64,000 bases of DNA from Larix kaempferi (taxonomy: Eukaryota > Streptophyta > Pinopsida > Pinales > Pinaceae): contig BSBM01000200.1 in assembly GCA_027924585.1 (NCBI GenBank), positions 3,348,001 to 3,412,000 of the forward strand, in the 5' to 3' direction. The notes beneath the pieces were generated by a model, which searched no databases, had not been told where the DNA came from, and saw only the letters and a list, made by a program, of their open reading frames with translations. Within the stretch, counting starts at the first letter, position 1, and each line of letters begins with the position of its first letter. The translations under genes and the position numbers were made by a program. Shown piece by piece: positions 50,224 through 63,880 of this stretch.

Positions 50224-51435
50224 TTTATATGATTTCTTAAAAAACACGAGTTTTTAGTAAATGTGTTTTATTTCATAAATGGAATAAACAAAGTATGCAC
50301 ATTCTACGTCATAACGACTTTCTATAGTTTGCGCATGCGTTTGGAAATAAGAAACGCTTACTTCCCCCGTTTTTTAAAATCACAGCTTCTAGAAGGATTA
50401 CATGATTTCGTAAAAAACACGAGTTTTTAGAAAATGTGTTTTATTTCATAAATGGAATCTACAAAGTATGCACATTCTACGTCATAACGAATTTCTATAG
50501 TTTGCGCATGCGTCAGGAAATAAGAAAAGCTTACTTCCCCCGTTTTTCAAAATCACAGCTTCTAGAAGGTTTACATGATTTCTTAAAAAACACGAGTTTT
50601 TAGAAAATGTGTTTTATTTCATAAATGGAATCAACAAAGTATGCACATTCTATGTCATAACGACTTTCTATAGTTTGCGCATGCGTCCGGAAATAAGAAA
50701 ATCTTACTTCCACCGTTTTTTAAAATCACAGCTTCTAGAAGGTTTACATGATTTCTTAAAAAACACGAGTTTTTAGAAAATGTGTTTTATTTCATAAATG
50801 GAATCTACAAAGTATGCACATTCTACGCCATAATGACGTTCTATAGTTTGCGCATGCATCCGGAAATAAGAGAAGCTTACTTCCCCCGTTTTTTAAAATC
50901 ACAGCTTCTAGAAGGTTTACATGATTTCTTAAAAAACACGTGTTTTTAGAAAATGTGTTTTATTTCATAAATGCAATCAACAAAGTATGCACATTCTACG
51001 TCATAACGACTTTCTATAGTTTGCGCATTCGTCCAGAAATAAGAAAAGCTTACTTCTACCATTTTTTAAAGTCACAACTTCTAGAAGGTTTACATGATTT
51101 CGTAAAAAGCACAAGTTTTTAGAAAATGTGTTTTATTTCATAAATGGAATCTACAAAGTATGCACATTCTACGTCATAACGACTTTCTATAGTTTGCGCA
51201 TTCGTCCGTAAATAAGAAAAGCTTAGTTCCACCGTTTTTTTAAAATCACAGCTTCTAGAAGGTTTACCTGATTTCGTAAAAAACACGAGTTTTTAGAAAA
51301 TGTGTTTTATTTCATAAATGGAATCTACAAAGTATGCACATTCTACTTCATAACGACTTTCTATAGTTTGCGCATGCGTCTAGAAATAAGAAAAGCTTAC
51401 TTCCCCCGTTTTTTAAAATCACAGCTTCTAGAAGG
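50224..51435 (+). repeat. Seven-monomer unit, recent tandem pair, copy 1 (1,212 bp)
   Basis: Starts at TTTATATGATTTC and contains AAGGATTACATG (50393), GCGTCAGGAAAT, CCGTTTTTCAAAATC, AAATCTTACTTCC, TACGCCATAATGACG (50824), AAGAGAAGC, CACGTGTTTTTAG, AAATGCAATC, TTTTTTAAAGTCACAAC, a seven-T AAGCTTAGTTCC unit, TTTACCTG, CTACTTCATAACG and GCGTCTAGAAAT. It shares half of its monomers with the 46.5-48.9 kb units at an 18-monomer spacing. Confidence 0.88.
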
Positions 51436-52647
51436 TTTATATGATTTCTTAAAAAACACGAGTTTTTAGAAAATGTGTTTTATTTCATAAATGGAATCTA
51501 CAAACTATGCACATTCTACGTCATAACGACTTTCTATAGTTTGCGCATGCGTTTGGAAATAAGAAACGCTTACTTCCCCCGTTTTTTAAAATCACAGCTT
51601 CTAGAAGGATTACATGATTTCGTAAAAAACACGAGTTTTTAGAAAATGTGTTTTATTTCATAAATGGAATCTACAAAGTATGCACATTCTACGTCATAAC
51701 GAATTTCTATAGTTTGCGCATGCGTCAGGAAATAAGAAAAGCTTACTTCCCCCGTTTTTCAAAATCACAGCTTCTAGAAGGTTTACATGATTTCTTAAAA
51801 AACACGAGTTTTTAGAAAATGTGTTTTATTTCATAAATGGAATCAACAAAGTATGCACATTCTATGTCATAACGACTTTCTATAGTTTGCGCATGCGTCC
51901 GGAAATAAGAAAATCTTACTTCCACCGTTTTTTAAAATCACAGCTTCTAGAAGGTTTACATGATTTCTTAAAAAACACGAGTTTTTAGAAAATGTGTTTT
52001 ATTTCATAAATGGAATCTACAAAGTATGCACATTCTACGCCATAATGACGTTCTATAGTTTGCGCATGCATCCGGAAATAAGAGAAGCTTACTTCCCCCG
52101 TTTTTTAAAATCACAGCTTCTAGAAGGTTTACATGATTTCTTAAAAAACACGTGTTTTTAGAAAATGTGTTTTATTTCATAAATGCAATCAACAAAGTAT
52201 GCACATTCTACGTCATAACGACTTTCTATAGTTTGCGCATTCGTCCAGAAATAAGAAAAGCTTACTTCTACCATTTTTTAAAGTCACAACTTCTAGAAGG
52301 TTTACATGATTTCGTAAAAAGCACGAGTTTTTAGAAAATGTGTTTTATTTCATAAATGGAATCTACAAAGTATGCACATTCTACGTCATAACGACTTTCT
52401 ATAGTTTGCGCATTCGTCCGTAAATAAGAAAAGCTTAGTTCCACCGTTTTTTTAAAATCACAGCTTCTAGAAGGTTTACCTGATTTCGTAAAAAACACGA
52501 GTTTTTAGAAAATGTGTTTTATTTCATAAATGGAATCTACAAAGTATGCACATTCTACTTCATAACGACTTTCTATAGTTTGCGCATGCGTCTAGAAATA
52601 AGAAAAGCTTACTTCCCCCGTTTTTTAAAATCACAGCTTCTAGAAGG
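51436..52647 (+). repeat. Seven-monomer unit, recent tandem pair, copy 2 (1,212 bp)
   Basis: Every marker listed for copy 1 recurs at exactly +1,212 bp, including AAGGATTACATG (51605), TACGCCATAATGACG (52036), the seven-T run and GCGTCTAGAAAT. By eye I count about five differences, most of them in the first monomer (AGTAAATG/AGAAAATG, ATAAAC/TCTAC, AAAGT/AAACT), plus CACAAG/CACGAG. A third partial start, TTTATATGATTTC, follows at 52648. Confidence 0.88.
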
Positions 52648-55600
52648 TTTATATGATTTCTTAAAAAACACGAGTTTTTAGTAAATGTGTTTTATTTCAT
52701 AAATGGAATAAACAAAGTATGCACATTCTACGTCATAACGACTTTCTATAGTTTGCGCATGCGTCTAGAAATTAGAAAAGCTTACTTCCCCCGTTTTTTA
52801 AAATCACAGCTTCTAGAAGGTTTACATGATTTCCTAAAAAACACGAGTTTTTAGAAAATGTGTTTTATTTCATAAATGGAATCAACAAAGTATGCATATT
52901 CTACGTCATAACGAATTTCTATAGTTTGCACATTCGTCCGGTAATAAGAAAAGCTTACTTCCACCGTTTTTTAAAATCACAGCTTCTACAAGGTTTACAT
53001 GATTTCGTAAAAAACACGAGTTTTTAGAAAATGTGTTTTATTTCATAAATGGAATCTACAAAGTATGCATATTGTACGTCATAACGGATTTCCATAGTTT
53101 GCGCATGCATCCGGAAATAAGAAAAGCTTACTTCCCCCGTTTTTTAAAATCACAGCTTCTAGAAGGTTTACATGATTTCTTAAAAAACACGAGTTTTTAG
53201 AAAATGTGTCTTATTTCATAAATGGAATCAACAAAGTATGCACATTCTACGTCATAACGACTTTCTATAGTTTGCGCATGCGTTTGGAAATATGAAAAGC
53301 TTACTTCCACGGTTTTTTAAAATCACAGCTTCTAGAAGGTTTACATGATTTTGTAAAAAACACGAGTTTTTAGAAAATGTGTTTTATTTCATAAATGGAA
53401 TCAACAAAGTATGCACATTCTACCTCATAACGACTTTCTATAGTTTGCGCATGCGTTTGGAAATAAGAAAAGCTTACTTCCACCGTTTCTTAAAATCACA
53501 ACTTCTAGAAGGTTTACATGATTTTGTAAAAAACACGAGTTTTTAGGAAATGTGTTTTATTTCATAAATGGAATCTACAAAGTATGCACATTCTACGTCA
53601 TAACGAATTTCTATAGTTTGCGCAGGCATCCGGAAATAAGAAAAGCTTACTTCCCCCGTTTTTTAAAATCACAGCTTCTAGAAGGTTTACATGATTTCTT
53701 AAAAAACACGAGTTTTTAGAAAATGTGTTTTATTTCATCAATGGAATAAACAAAGTATGCACATTCTACGTCATAATGACTTTCTATAGTTTGCGCATGC
53801 ATTTGGAAATAAGAAACGCTTACTTCCCCCGTTTTTTAAATTCACAGCTTCTAGAAGGTTTACATGATTTCGTAAAAAACACGAGTTTTTAGAAAATGTG
53901 TTTTATTTCATAAATGGAATCAACAAAGTATGCACATTCTACGTCATAACGACTTTCTATAGTTTGGGCATGCTTCCGGAATTTAGAAAAGCTTACTTCC
54001 CCCGTTTTTTAAAGTCACATCTTCTAGAAGGTTTACATGATTTCGTAAAAAACACGAGTTTTTATAAAATGTGTTTTATTTCTTAAATGGAATCTACAAA
54101 GTATGCACATTCTACATCATAACGACTTTAAATAGTTTGCGCATGCATCCGGAAATAAGAAAAGCTTACTTCCACCATTTTTTAAAATCACAGCTTCTAG
54201 AAGGTTTACATGATTTCGTAAAAAACACGAGTTTTTAGAAAATATGTTTTATTTCATAAATGGAATCTACAAAGTATGCACATTCTACGCCATAATGACG
54301 TTCTATAGTTTGCGCATGCATCCGGAAATAAGAAAAGCTTACTTCCCCCGTTTTTTAAAATCACACCTTCTAGAAGGTTTACATGATTTCTTAAAAAACA
54401 CGAGTTTTTAGAAAATGTGTTTTATTTCATAAATGGAAGGAACAAAGTATGCACATTCTACGTCATAATGACTTTCTATAGTTTGCGCATGCGTTTGGAA
54501 ATAAGAAACGCTTACTTCCCCCGTTTTTTAAAATCACAGCTTCTAGAAGGTTTACATGATTTCGTAAAAAACACGAGTTTTTAGAAAATGTGTTTTATTT
54601 CATAAATGGAATAAACAAAGTATGCACATTCTACGTCATAACGACTTTCTATAGTTTGCGCATGCGTTTGGAAATAAGAAACAATTACTTCCCCCGTTTT
54701 TTCAAATCACAGCTTCTAGAAGGTTTACATGATTTCGTAAAAAACACGAGTTTTTAGAAAATGTGTTTTATTTCATGAATGGAATCAACAAAGTATGCAC
54801 ATTCTACGTCATAACGACTTTCTATTGTTTGCGCATGCCTCTGGAAATTAGAAAAGCTTACTTCCCCCGTTTTTGAAAATCACAGCTTCTAGAAGGTTTA
54901 CATGATTTCATAAAAAACACGAGTTTTTAGAAAATGTGTTTTATTTCATAAATGGAATCAATAAAGTAAGCACATTCCACGTCATAACGAATTTCTATAG
55001 TTTGCACATTCGACCGGAAATAAGAAAAGCTTACTTCCACCGTTTTTTAAAATCACAGCTTCTAGAAGGTTTACACGATTTCGTAAAAAACACGAGTTTT
55101 TAGAAAATGTGTTTTATTTCATCAATGGAATCTACAAAGTATGCAAATTGTACGTCATAACGAATTTCTATAGTTTGCGCATGCATCCGGAAATAAGAAA
55201 AGCTTACTTCCCCCGTTTTTTAAAATCACAGCTTTTAGAAGGTTTACATGATTTCGTAAAAAACACGAGTTTTTAGAAAATGTGTTTTATTTCATAAATG
55301 GAATCTACAAAGTATGCACATTCTACGTCATAACGAATTTCTATAGTTTTCGCATGCGTCGGGAAATAAGAAAAGCTTACTTCCCCCGTTTATAAAAATC
55401 ACAGCTTCTAGAAGGTTTACATGATTTCTTAAAAAACACGAGTTTTTAGAAAATGTGTTTTATTTCATAAATGGAATCAACAAAGTATGCACATTCTATG
55501 TCATAACGACTTTCTATAGTTTGCGCAAGCGTTTGGAAATATGAAAAGCTTACTTCCACGGTTTTTTAAAATCACAGCTTCTAGAAGGTTTACATCATTT

Positions 55601-56389
55601 CTTAAAAAACACGAGTTTTTAGAAAATGTGTTTTATTTAATAAATGGGATCAACAAAGTATGCACATTCTACCTCATAACGACTTTCTATAGTTTGCGCA
55701 TGCGTTTGGAAATAAGAAAAACTTACTTCCCCCGTTTTTTAAAATCACACCTTCTAGAAGGTTTACATGATTTCGTAAAAAACACGAGTTTTTAGAAAAT
55801 GTGTTTTATTTCATAAATAGAATCAACAAAGTATGCACATTCTACGTCATAACGACTTTCTATAGTTTGCGCATGCCTCCGGAATTAAGAGAAGCTTAGT
55901 TCCACCGTTTTTTAAAATCACAGCTTTTAGAAGGTTTACATGATTTCATAAAAAACACGAGTTTTTAGAAAATGTGTTTTATTTCATAAATGGAATCTAC
56001 AAAGTATGCACATTCTACTTCATAATGACTTTCTATAGTTTGCGCATGCGTTTGGAAATATGAAAAGCTTACTTCCACGGTTTTTTAAAATCACAGTTTC
56101 TAGAAGGTTTACATGATTTCTTAAAAAACACGAGTTTTTAGAAAATGCGTTTTATTTCATAAATGGAATAAACAAAGTATCCACATTCTACGTCATAATG
56201 ACTTTCTATAGTTTGCGCATGCGTCCGAAAATAAGAAAAGCTTACTTCCACCATTTTTTAAAATCACAGCTTTTAGAAGGTTTACATGATTTCTTAAAAA
56301 ACACGAGTTTTTAGAAAATGTGTTTTATTTCATAAATGGAATCAACAAATTATGCACATTCTACGTCATAACGACTTTCTATAGTTTGC

Positions 56390-57427
56390 GCATTCGTCCG
56401 GAAATATGAAAAGCTTACTTCCACCATTTTTTAAAATCACAGCTTCTAGAAAGTTTACATGATTTCGTAAAAAACACGAGTTTTTAGAAAATGTGTTTTA
56501 TTTCATAAATGGAATCTACAAAGTATGCACATTGTACGTGATATGGACTTTCTATAGTTTGCGCATGCGTTTGGAAATATGAAAAGCTTACTTCCACGGT
56601 TTTTTAAAATCATAGCTTATATAAGGTTTACATGATTTCTTAAAAAACACGAGTTTTTAGAAAATGTGTTTTATTTCATAAATGGAATAAACAAAGTATG
56701 CACATTCTACGTCATAACGACTTTCTATAGTTTGCGCATGCGTCCGGAAATAAGAAAAGCTTACTTCCACCATTTTTTAAAATCACAGCTTTTAGAAGGT
56801 TTACATGATTTCTTCTAAAACACGAGTTTTTAGAAAATGTGTTTTATTTCATAAATGGAATCAACAAAGTATGCACATTCGATGTCATAACGACTTTCTA
56901 TAGTTTACGCATGCATCCGGAAATAAGAAAAGCTTACTTCCACCATTTTTTAAAATCACAGCTTTTAGAAGGTTTACATGATTTCTTAAAAAACACGAGT
57001 TTTTAGAAAATGTGTTTTATTTCATAAATGGAATCAACAAAGTATGCACATTCTACGTCATAACGACTTTCTATAGTTTGCGCATTCGTCCGGAAATATG
57101 AAAAGCTTACTTCCACCGTTTTTTAAAATCACAGCTTCTAGAAGGTTTACATGATTTCGTAAAAAACACGAGTTTTTAGAAAATGTGTTTTATTTCATAA
57201 ATGGAATCAACAAAGTATGCACATTCTACGTCATAACGACTTTCTATAGTTTGCGCATGCATCCGAAAATAAGAAAAGCTTACTTCCACCGTTTTTTAAA
57301 ATCATAGCTTTTAGAAGGTTTACATGATTTCTTATAAAACACGAGTTTTTAGAAAATGTGTTTTATTTCATAAATGGAATCAACAAAGTATGCACATTCT
57401 ACGTCATAACGACTTTCTATAGTTTGC
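56390..57427 (+). repeat. Six-monomer unit of domain C, copy 1 (1,038 bp)
   Basis: From GCATTCGTCCGGAAATATG (56390) through ATTGTACGTGATATGG (56531), CCACGG with ATAGCTTATATAAGG, GGAATAAAC, GCTTTTAGAAGG units and a second GCATTCGTCCGGAAATATG (57082). The whole order repeats at +1,038 bp. Confidence 0.82.
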
Positions 57428-58400
57428 GCATTCGTCCGGAAATACGAAAAGCTTACTTCCACCATTTTTTAAAATCACAGCTTCTAGAAAGTTTACATGA
57501 TTTCGTAAAAAACACGAGTTTTTAGAAAATGTGTTTTATTTCATAAATGGAATCTACAAAGTATGCACATTGTACGTGATATGGACTTTCTATAGTTTGC
57601 GCATGCGTTTGGAAATATGAAAAGCTTACTTCCACGGTTTTTTAAAATCATAGCTTATATAAGGTTTACATGATTTCTTAAAAAACACGAGTTTTTAGAA
57701 AATGTGTTTTATTTCATAAATGGAATAAACAAAGTATGCACATTCTACGTCATAACGACTTTCTATAGTTTGCGCATGCGTCCGGAAATAAGAAAAGCTT
57801 ACTTCCACCATTTTTTAAAATCACAGCTTTTAGAAGGTTTACATGATTTCTTATAAAACACGAGTTTTTAGAAAATGTGTTTTATTTCATAAATGGAATC
57901 AACAAAGTATGCACATTCTATGTCATAACGACTTTCTATAGTTTGCGCATGCATCCGGAAATAAGAAAAGCTTACTTCCAACATTTTTTAAAATCACAGC
58001 TTTTAGAAGGTTTACATGATTTCTTAAAAAACACGAGTTTTTAGAAAATGTGTTTTATTTCATAAATGGAATCAACAAAGTATGCACATTCTACGTCATA
58101 ACGACTTTCTATAGTTTGCGCATTCGTCCGGAAATATGAAAAGCTTACTTCCACCGTTTTTTAAAATCACAGCTTCTAGAAGGTTTACATTATTTCGTAA
58201 AAAACACGAGTTTTTAGAAAATGTGTTTTATTTCATAAATGGAATCAACAAAGTATGCACATTCTACGTCATAACGACTTTCTATAGTTTGCGCATGCAT
58301 CCGGAAATAAGAAAAGCTTACTTCCACCGTTTTTTAAAATCACAGCTTTTAGAAGGTTTACATGATTTCTTATAAAACACGAGTTTTTAGAAAATGTGTT
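57428..58400 (+). repeat. Six-monomer unit of domain C, copy 2
   Basis: Same order as copy 1: GCATTCGTCCGGAAATACG (57428), ATTGTACGTGATATGG (57569), ATAGCTTATATAAGG, GGAATAAAC, GCTTTTAGAAGG, and GCATTCGTCCGGAAATATG (58120). Similarity fades near 58.4 kb where GGAATAAAC replaces GGAATCAAC. Confidence 0.8.
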
Positions 58401-60818
58401 TTATTTCATAAATGGAATAAACAAAGTACGCACATTCTACGTCATAACGACTTTCTATAGTTTGCGCATGCGTCGGGAAATAAGAAAAGCTTACTTCCAC
58501 CATTTGTTAAAATCACAGCTTCTAGAAGGTTTACATGATTTCGTAAAAAACACGAGTTTTTAGAAAATGTGTTTTATTTCATAAATGGTATCTACAAAGT
58601 ATGCACATTCTACGTCAGAACGACTTTCTATAGTTTGCGCATGCATCCGGAAATATGAAAAGCTTACTTCCCACGTTTTTTAAAATCACAGCTTCTAGAA
58701 GGTTTACATGATTTCTTAAAAAACACGTGTTTTTAGAAAATGTGTTTTATTTCATAAATGGAATCAACAAAGTATGCACATTCTACGTCATAACGACTTT
58801 CTATAGTTTGCACATGCGTCCCGAAATAAGAAAAGCTTACTTCCACCATTTTTTAAAATCACAGCTTTTAGAAGCTTTACATGATTTCTTAAAAAACACG
58901 AGTTTTTAGAAAATGTGTTTTATTTCATAAATGGAATCAACAAAGTATGCACATTCTACGTCATAACGACTTTCTATAGTTTGCGCATGGATCCGGAAAT
59001 AAGAAAAGCTTACTTCCACCGTTTTTTAAAATCACAGCTTTTAGAAGGTTTACATGATTTCTTAAAAAACACGAGTTTTTAGAAAATGTGTTTTATTTCA
59101 TAAATGGAATCAACAAAGTATGCACATTCTATGTCATAACGACTTTCTATAGTTTGCGCATGCATCCGGAAATAAGAAAAGCTTACTTCCACCATTTTTT
59201 AAAATCACAGCTTTTAGAAGGTTTACATGATTTCTTAAAAAACACGAGTTTTTAGAAAATGTGTTTTATTTCATAAATGGAATCAACAAAGTATGCACAT
59301 TCTACGTCATAACGACTTTCTATAGTTTGCGCATTCGTCCGGAAATATGAAAAGCTTACTTCCACCGTTTTTTAAAATCACAGCTTCTAGAAGGTTTACA
59401 TGATTTCGTAAAAAACACGAGTTTTTAGAAAATGTGTTTTATTTCATAAATGGAATCAACAAAGTGTGCACATTCTACGTCATAACGACTTTCTATAGTT
59501 TGCGCATGCGTTTGGAAATATGAAAAGCTTACTTCCACGGTTTTTTAAAATCACAGCTTCTAGAAGGTTTACATGATTTCTTAAAAAACATGAGTTTTTA
59601 GAAAATGTGTTTTATTTCATAAATGGAAGCAACAAAGTATGCACATTCTACATCATAACAACTTTCTATAGTTTGTGCATGCGTTTGGAAATAAGAAAAG
59701 CTTACTTCCCCCGTTTTTTAAAATCACAGCTTCTAGAAGGTTTACATGATTTCTTAAAAAACATGAGTTTTTAGAAAATGTGTTTTATTTCATAAATGCA
59801 ATCAACAAAGTATGCACATTCTACGTCATAATGACTTTCTATAGTTTGCGTATGCGTTTTGAAATAAGAAACGCTTACTTCCCCCCGTTTTTTAAAATCA
59901 CAGCTTCTAGATGGTTTACATGATTTCGTAAAAAACACGAGTTTTTAGAAAATGTGTTTTATTTCATAAATGGAATCAACAAAGTATGCACATTCTACGT
60001 CATAACGACTTTCTATAGGTTGCACATGTGTCCGGAAATAAGAAAAGCTTACTTCCCACGTTTTTTAAAATCACAGCTTCTAGAAAGTTTACATTATTTC
60101 TTAAAAAACACGAGTTTTTAGAAAATGTGTTTTATTTCATAAATGGATTCAACAAAGTATGCACATTCTACGTCATAATGACTTTCTATAGTTTGCACAT
60201 GCGTTTGGAAATAAGAAACGCTTACTTCCCCAGTTTTTTAAAATCACAGCTTCTAGAAGGTTTACATGATTTCGTAAAAAACACGAGTTTTTAGGATATG
60301 TGTTTTATTTCATAAATGGAATCAACAAAGTATGCACATTCTACGTCATAACGACTTTCTATAGTTTGCGCATGCGTCCCGAAATAAGAAAAGCTTACTT
60401 CCACCATTTTTTAAAATCACAGCTTTTAGAAGGTTTACATGATTTCTTAAAAAACACGAGTTTTTAGAAAATGTGTTTTATTTCATAAATGGAATCAACA
60501 AAGTAAGAACATTCTACGTCATAAAGACTTTCTATAGTTTGCGCATGCATCCGGAAATAAGAAAAGCTTACTTCCACCGTTTTTTAAAATCACAGCTTTT
60601 AGAAGGTTTACATGATTTCTTAAAAAACACGAGTTTTTAGAAAATGTGTTTTATTTCATAAATGGAATCAACAAAGTATGCACATTCTATGTCATAACGA
60701 CTTTCTATAGTTTGCGCATGCATCCAGAAATAAGCAAAGCTTACTTCCACCATTTTTTAAAATCACAGCTTTTAGAAGGTTTACATGATTTCTTAAAAAA
60801 CACGAGTTTTTAGAAAAT

Positions 60819-62201
60819 GTGTTTTATTTCATAAATGGAATCAACAAAGTATGCACATTCTACGTCATAACGACTTTCTATAGTTTGCACATGCGTTTGG
60901 AAATAAGAAACGCTTACTTCCCCCATTTTTTAAAATCACAGCTTCTAGAAGGTTTACATGATTTCGTAAAAAACACGAGTTTTAGAAAATGTGTTTTATT
61001 TCATAAATGGAATCTACAAAGTATGCACAATCTACGTCATAACGACTTTCTATAGTTTGCGCATGCGTCCGGAAATAAGAAAAGCTTACTTCCACCATTT
61101 GTTAAAATCACAGCTTCTAGAAGGTTTACATGATTTCGTAAAAAACACGAGTTTTTAGAAAATGTGTTTTATTTCATAAATGGTATCTACAAAGTATGCA
61201 CATTCTACGTCATAACGACTTTCTATAGTTTGCGCATGCATCCGGAAATATGAAAAGCTTGCTTCCCCCGTTTTTTAAAATCACAGCTTCTAGAAGGTTT
61301 ACATGATTTCTTAAAAAACACGTGTTTTTAGAAAATGTGTTTTATTTCATAAATGGAATCAACAAAGTATGCACATTCTACATCATAATGACTTTCTATA
61401 GTTTGCGCATTCGTCCAGAAATAAGAAAAGCTTACTTCTACCGTTTTTTAAAATCACAGCTTCTAGAAGTTTTACATGATTTCGTAAAAAACACGAGTTT
61501 TTAGAAAATGTGTTTTATTTCATAAATGGAATCTACAAAGTATGCACATTCTACGTCATAACGAATTTCTATAGTTTGCGCATGTGTCCGGAAATAAGAA
61601 AAGCTTACTTCCCCCATTTTTTAAAATCACAGCTTCTAGAAAGTTTACATTATTTCTTAAAAAACACGAGTTTTTAGAAAATGTGTTTTATTTCATAAAT
61701 GGAATCAACAAAGTATGCACATTCTACGTCATAACGACTTTCTATAGTTTGCACATGCGTTTGGAAATAAGAAACGCTTACTTCCCCCGTCTTTTAAAAT
61801 CACAGCTTCTAGAAGGTTTACATGATTTCGTAAAAAACACGAGTTTTTAGGATATGTGCTTTATTTCATAAATGGAATCAACAAAGTATGCACATTCTAC
61901 GTCATAACGACTTTCTATTGTTTGCGCATGCGTCCAGAAATTAGAAAAGCTTACTTCCCCCGTTTTTTAAAATGATAGCTTCTAGAAGGTTTACATGATT
62001 TCGTAAAAAACACGAGTTTTTAGAAAATGTGTTTTATTTCATAAATGGAATCAACAAAGTATGCACATTCTACGTCATAACGAATTTCTATAGTTTGCAC
62101 ATTCGTTCGGAAATAAGAAAAGCTTACTTCCACCGTTTTTTAAAATCACAGCTTCTAGAAGGTTTACATTATTTCTTAAAAAGCACGAGTTTTTAGAAAA
62201 T
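60819..62201 (+). repeat. Eight-monomer unit, copy 1 (1,383 bp)
   Basis: Contains a one-T-short CACGAGTTTTAGAAAATG (near 60,978), GCACAATCTACG, a CACGTGTTTTTAG unit (61320), and CGCATTCGTCCAG. The one-base deletion and GCACAATCTACG recur 1,383 bp later, which is 8 x 173 - 1, consistent with the deletion being carried in the unit. Confidence 0.72.
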
Positions 62202-62890
62202 GTGTTTTATTTCATAAATGGAATCAACAAAGTATGCACATTCTACGTCATAACGACTTTCTATAGTTTGCACATGCGTTTGGAAATAAGAAACGCTTAC
62301 TTCCCCCGTTTTTTAAAATCACAGCTTCTAGAAGGTTTACATGATTTCGTAAAAAACACGAGTTTTAGAAAATGTGTTTTATTTCATAAATGGAATCTAC
62401 AAAGTATGCACAATCTACGTCATAACGACTTTCTATAGTTTGCGCATGCGTCCGGAAATAAGAAAAGCTTACTTCCACCATTTTTTAAAATCACAGCTTC
62501 TAGAAGGTTTACATGATTTCGTAAAAAACACGAGGTTTTAGAAAATGTGTTTTATTTCATAAATGGAATCTACAAAGTATGCACATTCTACGTCATAACG
62601 AATTTCTATAGTTTGCGCATGCGTCCGGAAAGAAGAAAAGCTTACTTCCTCCGTTTTTTAAAATCACAGCTTCTAGAAGGTTTACGTGATTTCTTAAAAA
62701 ACACGTGTTTTTAGAAAATGTGTTTTATTTCATAAATAGAATCAACAAAGTATGCACATTCTACGTCATAATGACTTTCTATAGTTTGTGCATGCGTTTG
62801 GAAATAAGAAAAGCTTACTTCCCCCATTTTTTAAAATCACAGCTTCTAGAAGGTTTACATGATTTCGTAAAAAACACGAGTTTTTAGAAA
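62202..62890 (+). repeat. Eight-monomer unit, copy 2, first half
   Basis: Repeats 60,819-61,507 at +1,383 bp: CACATGCGTTTGG with AGAAACGC, the one-T-short CACGAGTTTTAGAAAATG (near 62,361), GCACAATCTACG, and CACGTGTTTTTAG (62703). It then diverges (TTTGATAAATGG, GGAATAAAC). Confidence 0.72.
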
Positions 62891-63880
62891 ATGTGTTTTA
62901 TTTGATAAATGGAATAAACAAAGTATGCACATTCTACGTCATAACGAATTTCTATAGTTTGCGCATGCGTTTGGAAATAAGAAACGCTTACTTCCCCCGT
63001 TTTTTAAAATTACAGCTTCTAGAAGGTTTACATGATTTCGTAAAAAACACGAGTTTTCAGAAAATGTGTTTTATTTCATAAATGGAATCAACAAAGTATG
63101 CACATTCTATGTCATAACGACTTTCTATAGTTTACGCATGCCTTTGGAAATTAGAAAAGCTTACTTCCCCCGTTTTTGAAAATCACAGCTTCTAGAAGGT
63201 TTACATGATTTCATAAAAAACACGAGTTTTTAGAAAATGTGTTTTATTTCATAAATGGAATCAACAAAGTAAGCACATTCTACGTCATAACGAATTTCTA
63301 TAGTTTGCGCATTCATCCGGAAATAAGAAAAGCTTACTTCTACCGTTTTTTAAAATCACAGCTTCTAAAAGGTTTACATGATTTCGTAAAAAACACGAGT
63401 TTTTAAAAAATGTGTTTTATTTCATAAATGGAATCTACAATGTATGCACATTCTACGTCATAACGAATTTCTATAGTTTGCGCATGCGTCCGGAAATAAA
63501 AAAATCTTACTTCGCCCGTTTTTTAAAATCACAGCTTCTAGAAGGTTTACATGATTTCTTAAAAAACACGATTTTTTAGAAAATGTGTTTTATTTCATAA
63601 ATGGAATCAACAAAGTATGCACATTCTACGTCATAACGACTTTCTATAGTTTGCGCATGCGTTTGGAAATAAGAAACGCTTACTTCCCCCATTTTTTAAA
63701 ATCACAGCTTCTAGAAGGTTTACATGATTTCGTAAAAAACATGAGTTTTTAGGATATGTGTTTTATTTCATAAATGGAATCAACAAAGTATGCGCATTCT
63801 ACGTCATAACGACTTTCTATAGTTTGCGCATGCGTACGGAAATTAGAAAAGCTTACTTCCCCCGTTTTTTAAAATCACAA

